Shown one piece after another: positions 59,656 through 64,000 of a DNA stretch of 64,000 nt. The notes beneath the pieces were generated by a model that ran no database searches, was not told the origin of the DNA, and saw nothing but the letters and a program-made list of their open reading frames with translations. Both the position numbers and the translations under genes were made by a program. The stretch's first letter is position 1. Every line of letters begins with the position of its first letter. Origin of the DNA: Pseudohoeflea sp964511625 (GTDB lineage Bacteria; Pseudomonadota; Alphaproteobacteria; Rhizobiales; Rhizobiaceae); NCBI GenBank assembly GCA_964511625.1, contig CAZEJG010000005.1:122266-186265 (forward strand), given 5' to 3'.

Positions 59656-60168
59656 TCATCGCGTATAGTAGTAACAAGCCTTCAAAACGTTCGGGATCGG
59701 ATCGCCGAAGACCCGGTTCGTGCATGGAAGACCGCCATTGGCGCTTCGCCGCTTGGCAAATTGTCGGTTCGCTCCGTAGCGGATCGTCGCCCCGGGCGGC
59801 GCTGAACAGAAGCCGTTTTCCTGCGCGCAGAACTGCCATCTGCCATTCGGGGCGGCGTTGTTCCGCGCGCTGCCGCCAGAGCATTCGCGCGCGAGACGGC
59901 GGATGTTGTCTGCGGCGCCGTCGACCGTCGACCGCGAGTTTCGCATGCACCAGCTAAAATGCATGTCTTCAACTGCGTGGACGCCGCGGCTGAAGTCGAG
60001 GCAATTCGGATTTTGCCTGATTGCGTCTCCAGCGATGCTTGCGACGATGGAGGCGTATTGATGGCAGTAGCGCTCGCCTCCAGATTGCGCAAAGGACGGT
60101 TGAACAATGGCTCCGGCGGCCAATCCGAGGCTCGCTGCGAGAAAGGTGCGAAGGAATTTCAGACTCAT
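59656..60168 (-). CDS. Exported cysteine-rich protein of unknown function
   Basis: Protein of 170 residues. A signal peptide (FLRTFLAASLGLAAGAIVQP, cleavage near FAQ) is followed by ERYCHQYASIVASIAGDAIR, then NPNCLDFSRGVHAVEDMHFSWC. Eight or so cysteines are spread evenly (WQFCAQENGFCSAPPG, GGLPCTNRVFG, LKACYYYTR), suggesting a disulfide-bonded extracellular fold. No family was recognised. ATG 60168 has GGAGCGA eight bases upstream. It lies between the two lectin genes on the same strand. Confidence 0.75.
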   Translation of the reverse strand: MSLKFLRTFLAASLGLAAGAIVQPSFAQSGGERYCHQYASIVASIAGDAIRQNPNCLDFSRGVHAVEDMHFSWCMRNSRSTVDGAADNIRRLARECSGGSARNNAAPNGRWQFCAQENGFCSAPPGATIRYGANRQFAKRRSANGGLPCTNRVFGDPIPNVLKACYYYTR

Positions 60169-60233
60169 CAGTCGCTCCTGAACATGTTTTTCAGGCATCA
60201 ATTGCGGTTGAACGAACTTTGCCGCTTCTGGGA

Positions 60234-60626
60234 TCAGAAGCCGATCAACTGGCCGCCGATGTTCTCGATGCCCTGGAGTTCGATCTCGGACTCGACGTAG
60301 CTGCCGTCTCGACTTCGGCAGTTGCCGTGCAGCGCCACCCAGCCGTCGGTGACTTCGAGCCAGTACTGGTCACAGCTGTGTTGGAAAGAGGAATTCTCGA
60401 AGCCGTATCTGATCAGATAACCATCATCGTTCTGGTAGCCGATCAGACGCATGTCGGTCGCGCGGTACTGGCCTTGGCCGTCGCGGCACTGCGCCGAAAG
60501 GTAGGCCCCGCTCGACGTGACCTCGATCCGGATGTCGTCGCAGGACCGCTGGAAACTTGACGGCTTTGCCTGGGCCGCCGCGATGGGGAGGAGCAGAAGC
60601 CCGGCTGCTATGAAGAGAAATCGCAT
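60234..60626 (-). CDS. Secreted cyanovirin-N homology (CVNH) protein, two repeats
   Basis: Protein of 130 residues. It has a signal peptide (FLFIAAGLLLLPIAAAQAKP) and two CVNH halves. Repeat 1 has SSFQRSCDDIRIEV, YLSAQCRDGQGQYRATDMRL. Repeat 2 has SSFQHSCDQYWLEV, ALHGNCRSRDGSYVESEIEL. Each pair of cysteines fits the CVNH disulfide, and the S-F-x-x-S-C start is typical. CVNH proteins bind high-mannose glycans or related sugars, and bacterial ones are often exported with unclear targets. ATG 60626 is used. Confidence 0.82.
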   Translation of the reverse strand: MRFLFIAAGLLLLPIAAAQAKPSSFQRSCDDIRIEVTSSGAYLSAQCRDGQGQYRATDMRLIGYQNDDGYLIRYGFENSSFQHSCDQYWLEVTDGWVALHGNCRSRDGSYVESEIELQGIENIGGQLIGF

Positions 60627-60737
60627 GGCGGTTAGTCCTTTTCTAAAAAATTGCGGAGTGTCATGATCGGCCGCTCGGTTGCTGCTTCTTCAGTCTGCTG
60701 ACGGGTTTTCCGGGAACCGGCTCCGGGCGAGCCCGGA

Positions 60738-61751
60738 TCACTGAATTCTGCTGCTGCATTCGAAATACGCCTTCAGTGCCCGATTGCTGCCAACGAGGTC
60801 AGTATCGAGAATGATATTGGAACCAGTGAAGGAGACCCGGCTGGCGTTGAGAAATGCGTCATCGATGAGGCCGGGGCCGTCGTAACGTCCTTCCGTGATG
60901 CGGCCCCATGTGTCGCCGTCGCGTCCTTCGATGAACTCCGCCTCGACGGTCGTCGGCGTGTCGCCGGGACCGAATGCGACCCCGACGGGCGCGCGCGTGC
61001 CAAGGCTGCCCATGGGACCGCCATCCTTGAAATCGATATAGCTGTTGTCGCGATCGATCTCGAAACGCAGATTGTTCTTGCGCGTGTCGTAGGTCTCGCA
61101 AGCGATCGTGCTTCCGCGGGCGCGTATTTCGTTGATCACCCAGGAACCGGCGACGCCGTAGTGTGCCACAGCGGCCTCGGTCGGCTCGTTCTGCCCGCCG
61201 CTCGAAGCCGGTACGGAGGCCGTTTGCCCGGACCGGTCGACGCATTCCTGAACCTTCAGCGTGGCCGCGGTGGCGCCGGCGAGCGAGAAGTCGTAGTCGA
61301 ACTTGCCGACGCTCAGAAGTGCTGTTCCGCCCTTGCGGACGCCTTCGAGCTCCGCCATTCCGAGCCACGCGATCGTCCAGGACCCGTTCGCCGTCCCGGA
61401 GATGTACTCGCCGCCCTTTCTGTAGCCTTGTCCCGAGCCTTCGCCGTCGATCCGAAGCGTGCCTTCCCAATCCGGCCGCGACGGGATCGGCACCGCGATC
61501 TGCCATTGGCCGCCGTCAAATCCGACCCGGACCGCGGAACCGTCGCTGCGGAGGCGTTCGGCGAAGCAATAGGCGAACCTGCCGTTCATATTGGCGGCAA
61601 ACACCCCCCAGCCGCGCATATCGCCGTAGAAGTATTCCCGCTGAGGGGCCGCAACGATATCGTAGCCGCCATACGAATTCTGTTGGGCGGAAGCCGGCGA
61701 AGCAGCCACCATTGCAATGCCCATGCAGGCAAACATGCGCGCTATCGCCAT
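60738..61751 (-). CDS. Large exported protein of unknown function
   Basis: Protein of 337 residues. A signal peptide (MFACMGIAMVAASPASA) leads to a first beta-rich half with FYGDMRGWGVFAANMNGRFA and VPIPSRPDWEGTLRIDGEGS, a plain AMIN/plug-like all-beta pattern. A Ser/Pro/Gln linker (SVPASSGGQNEPTEA) joins a second half (YGVAGSWVINEIRARGSTIA, EFIEGRDGDTWGRITEG). Halves show no clear mutual repeat. Not matched to a family. ATG 61751 (MAIARMF) gives the signal peptide. It is the 5'-most of the exported run and has a palindrome about 140 bp upstream. Confidence 0.75.
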   Translation of the reverse strand: MAIARMFACMGIAMVAASPASAQQNSYGGYDIVAAPQREYFYGDMRGWGVFAANMNGRFAYCFAERLRSDGSAVRVGFDGGQWQIAVPIPSRPDWEGTLRIDGEGSGQGYRKGGEYISGTANGSWTIAWLGMAELEGVRKGGTALLSVGKFDYDFSLAGATAATLKVQECVDRSGQTASVPASSGGQNEPTEAAVAHYGVAGSWVINEIRARGSTIACETYDTRKNNLRFEIDRDNSYIDFKDGGPMGSLGTRAPVGVAFGPGDTPTTVEAEFIEGRDGDTWGRITEGRYDGPGLIDDAFLNASRVSFTGSNIILDTDLVGSNRALKAYFECSSRIQ

Positions 61752-61885
61752 TCCGATTTCCCCGTGGTCTACTTCAAGGCAGCGGATGAGGAAGGCGCAA
61801 CGCGGAAGCCGGCCCCCCAAGGGCCTCCCGCACAAGCAGTCCTTCCTCACGGGTTAAACGTAATGGCATGGCGAACAGCTGCGCA

Positions 61886-61901
61886 TACCCACTTGTGGGT
61901 A
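61886..61901. promoter_or_regulatory. 16-bp palindrome upstream of the exported-protein run
   Basis: TACCCAC-TT-GTGGGTA has perfect seven-base arms. It lies 135 bp before the 60738-61751 gene, in a 234-bp gap behind the LuxR-hydrolase regulator. A dimeric helix-turn-helix protein such as that regulator is the natural candidate, by inference only. Confidence 0.4.
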
Positions 61902-61985
61902 AGCGGTGAAACTTCGTTTCCCGCCCCGCCTCGGCGGCAACCGTTTCCGCGGATACAAAAGTGCGGGGTCTGCTTGTTCCGGTTC

Positions 61986-63737
61986 TCAGCGCGCTGCGGC
62001 GGAACGGCCGGAAAGGATCGCGTCGAGCACGATCTGCCAATGGCTGTAGAAGAGCAGTTGTCCGGCGCTCTTCACGATCTCGATCGTGGTGCCGGGCACA
62101 TCTTCGGCGAAGGTCTGACTTTGAACCAAAGGGACGATGTGGTCGTCGTCCCCGTGCAGGATATGGAACTTGTGCGGTGTCGCACGCGCTTCATCCGTGA
62201 AGTCGCTCTGGACGATCAGGCATTCCTGGCGGAGACCGTCGACATGATGACGCAACGCCTCGACACAGCCGCCGGCGATCAGGTCGAGCGTTTCCGGGTT
62301 GCGAACCGCCTTTGCGTCGGCCGGACCGTCCTTGCAGGCATGGGCGACGAAATCGCCTGCATAGCGGCTGTCCAAGCAGGCGACCATTGCGCGAGCGGTA
62401 ACCGGCAGGAGTTGCGGCAGGTGCCGGGCGAGGCCGAGCATGAAGCGTTGCCGCTGCGGGGTTTGCTCCAGCCACTCGGTGCGCCAGGCGGGCGCGCGCG
62501 AGACCCCGATGAGGCGCGAAACCGCCTCGGGATAAAGCCGCGCATAGCGAAGCGCGAAGGGCGCACCGGTCGAATGGCTGACCAGTGCGGCGCGACCTAT
62601 GCCTTTCGTTTGCAGCAATTCGTGGAGATCGTCGGCGCTTCGGGTGACGAGATCGTCCTGCGACAATCCGGTGACCGGATCGGAGCGACCGAATCCCGGT
62701 CGGAAAGGAGCAATGATGCGCAGGCCGTGCCGGTGAGCTTGGGCGATGGCTGCTTCCGGAAGTTCAACACCGTATGGCACGTTGTGAAACAGGACGACGG
62801 GCATCCCGTCGGCAGCTCCCTGTTCGAGATAGTCGAGGTTTCTCTGGTCGCTTAGTTTCATACTCTGCCGAAGTTTTACGGGCGCGGTTCTGGCCAGCAC
62901 CGCGGCCGGTTTGAACGATGACGGGATGAGTGTGCCGGCTTCGAAACCGCACAGAAGCCGGACGAGTTCAGGCAGGTCGCGCACCGAGGTCTTGCTCTTG
63001 ATCGACTTGATCTGCGTGCGCACGGTATCGACAGAGGCGCTCCGTCTCTCCGCGATCTCGGCGATGCGCAGACCCCTGGCGACCATCACCGCGACCTCCG
63101 CCTCGGCGACGGAGAGGTCATAGGCGCCTCGGAAGGCGCGAACCGAAGCTTCGGCAAATCCGAAATTGATCACCGAGAGCAAGAAAAGCCCATCGGTTCC
63201 GTCAACCATGTCGGGGTCGATGCAACTGACCATCATCCGTCCCGAGCGGTCACGCCGGAGATCGATAAAGCCCGCGATGGTGATAGGCTCCGAGGCGCTA
63301 TTCTTGAGGACGTATCTTCTTATCTGGTCGCGCGTAGCGTCGTCCGGCACGAGCTCTTGCAAGCGGGTCGGAGTTCGCTCGTAAGGCGCCCGGGCTATAC
63401 GGTTGACCGCAAGCACCGCTTCAGACCTTGAAATCACGAAGGACGGATTGGGAATAGCCTCGACGATTCCCTCGAGCTTTTGCGCAAGCGCCGGTACCTT
63501 GCGGATACGCTCCTGGATGTTTCTGGCCATGTCGATATGGGTAAGCGCAGCACTGTCGAACCCACTCTTCTCCGCCGGAATTGCCGCGTCAGGGAAGATC
63601 AAGGCTTCGAGCTTGTCGAATGTTGCATCGTAGTCGTGCGGGGACAGTGTGGTGGCATAGATCGCTGCGATCAGCTCGTTCGTGTTCGCGGCTTCGTCAG
63701 GCCGCCCGGCCTGCTCCGACGACAGTTCTTCTCGCAT
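61986..63737 (-). CDS. LuxR helix-turn-helix / alpha/beta-hydrolase fusion regulator
   Basis: Protein of 583 residues. An N-terminal PAS-like region (about 85-200) precedes a LuxR-type HTH at about 206-262 (YDLSVAEAEVAVMVARGLRI, RRSASVDTVRTQIK). From about 295 an alpha/beta-hydrolase fold starts with VVLFHNVPYGVE (oxyanion) and IIAPFRPGFGRSD. The nucleophile elbow is VSHSTGAP, S389, with S in place of the usual first glycine. The acid is in HGDDDHIVP (about 532), but the expected final GH is AGQLLFYSH, with Q560 in the histidine position. The domain may therefore bind a small molecule without full hydrolysis. It lies 5' of the exported cluster, and it may control that cluster. Confidence 0.85.
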   Translation of the reverse strand: MREELSSEQAGRPDEAANTNELIAAIYATTLSPHDYDATFDKLEALIFPDAAIPAEKSGFDSAALTHIDMARNIQERIRKVPALAQKLEGIVEAIPNPSFVISRSEAVLAVNRIARAPYERTPTRLQELVPDDATRDQIRRYVLKNSASEPITIAGFIDLRRDRSGRMMVSCIDPDMVDGTDGLFLLSVINFGFAEASVRAFRGAYDLSVAEAEVAVMVARGLRIAEIAERRSASVDTVRTQIKSIKSKTSVRDLPELVRLLCGFEAGTLIPSSFKPAAVLARTAPVKLRQSMKLSDQRNLDYLEQGAADGMPVVLFHNVPYGVELPEAAIAQAHRHGLRIIAPFRPGFGRSDPVTGLSQDDLVTRSADDLHELLQTKGIGRAALVSHSTGAPFALRYARLYPEAVSRLIGVSRAPAWRTEWLEQTPQRQRFMLGLARHLPQLLPVTARAMVACLDSRYAGDFVAHACKDGPADAKAVRNPETLDLIAGGCVEALRHHVDGLRQECLIVQSDFTDEARATPHKFHILHGDDDHIVPLVQSQTFAEDVPGTTIEIVKSAGQLLFYSHWQIVLDAILSGRSAAAR

Positions 63738-63973
63738 CCGCCCCGTCTTTCCACGCTGATAGTCGAGCCTGAAACCTGCTAAATTAGAACTCTATATCGG
63801 TGACCGGCGATTGCAACTATCGAGAACGGTGGGCAGGACGGGATATTGTGGCATCTTTACTCAGAGCCGCTCGGGTCCGAGTGTTTCGAGCTTCGAAGGA
63901 CCGCGCGACTGGTCAAGAGTACCGCAAAGCGAATACCGGCGTCTGGGCAAAGATCGTAAGAATTGAGAAAAAC

Positions 63974-64000
63974 TGGTGCTGCCGGAGAGATTTGAACTCG
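63974..64000 (-). tRNA. 3' end of a tRNA, cut by the window end
   Basis: On the minus strand the end reads CGAGTTCAAATCTCTCC, then GGCAGC-ACCA and a T-rich stretch. The T loop TTCAAAT and encoded CCA are typical. The acceptor side CGGCAGC implies a 5' GCTGCCG outside the window. The T stem has one probable mismatch. The amino acid cannot be decided because the anticodon is not included. Confidence 0.65.

Noticed and set aside
1..64000. CRISPR array or rRNA operon
   Set aside because: No regularly spaced direct repeats of 25-40 bp and no rRNA sequence were seen on either strand.

Overview
The window is a chromosomal segment from a high-GC alphaproteobacterium. It most resembles the order Hyphomicrobiales (Rhizobiales), in or near Rhizobiaceae/Phyllobacteriaceae. 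The signs are gcrA, a PodJ-type polar scaffold, the pst-phoU-phoB to argD-argF-hslO-apaG-metZ gene order, a SAM-II riboswitch in front of metZ, the long PF06559-type dCTP deaminase, and several CDTTGAC/CTATAT-like promoters. Genus and species cannot be named from this alone. No phage, plasmid, rRNA or CRISPR was seen. Almost everything is ordinary chromosomal coding sequence on both strands.

Layout: (1) 1-2371, end of the phosphate operon (pstA 3' end, pstB, phoU, phoB). (2) 2399-3453, gcrA and a 440-bp intergenic region with four GANTC (CcrM) sites in 37 bp and a terminator-like leader before argD. (3) 3454-12923, arginine synthesis (argD, argF), the redox chaperone hslO, an orphan MazF/PemK-like gene, a three-hairpin small RNA, apaG, a CDP-alcohol phosphatidyltransferase, metZ under a SAM-II riboswitch plus terminator, dCTP deaminase, a Tad-type protein with a VWA domain, and tRNA-Gly(CCC). 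(4) 12934-17724, a processive glycosyltransferase, a solute-binding protein, TerB, a LexA-like S24 regulator and a DsbA-fold isomerase. (5) 17831-25749, a beta-oxidation operon (two acyl-CoA dehydrogenases, GST, thiolase, FadB-type fusion) behind a MerR regulator and a matching palindromic operator. (6) 26064-31898, PodJ-like scaffold, TSUP exporter and its usual partner membrane protein. (7) 31908-38988, the ATP-dependent ligase-associated DNA repair set (PdeM phosphoesterase, Lhr-type helicase, MBL exonuclease, ligase) arranged around a SAM methyltransferase. (8) 39041-44188, a REP-like palindrome, HDAC-family deacetylase, MATE exporter, pyrD, DUF952 and small envelope proteins.

(9) 44268-58167 is the most coherent accessory block. 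A LuxR-type response regulator converges on a giant symporter-sensor kinase (CrbS/MxtR type). A 262-bp MITE, mscL and an aminotransferase follow. Then comes a DUF4212 + sodium:solute symporter pair (acetate/carboxylate permease type) and a cNMP-CBS-DUF294 nucleotidyltransferase protein. The block ends with a membrane protein, a degenerate receiver, and a membrane PAS/pseudo-kinase fused to a DEDDh exonuclease. In related bacteria the kinase/regulator pair controls acetate utilisation; here it sits beside the likely target transporter and an undescribed-looking nucleotidyltransferase-exonuclease signalling module.

(10) 58221-63737 is a run of minus-strand genes for five exported proteins, including a three-repeat ricin lectin and a two-repeat cyanovirin (CVNH) lectin. 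A regulator lies upstream of them that fuses a LuxR helix-turn-helix to an alpha/beta-hydrolase domain lacking the usual catalytic histidine position. The window ends inside a minus-strand tRNA.
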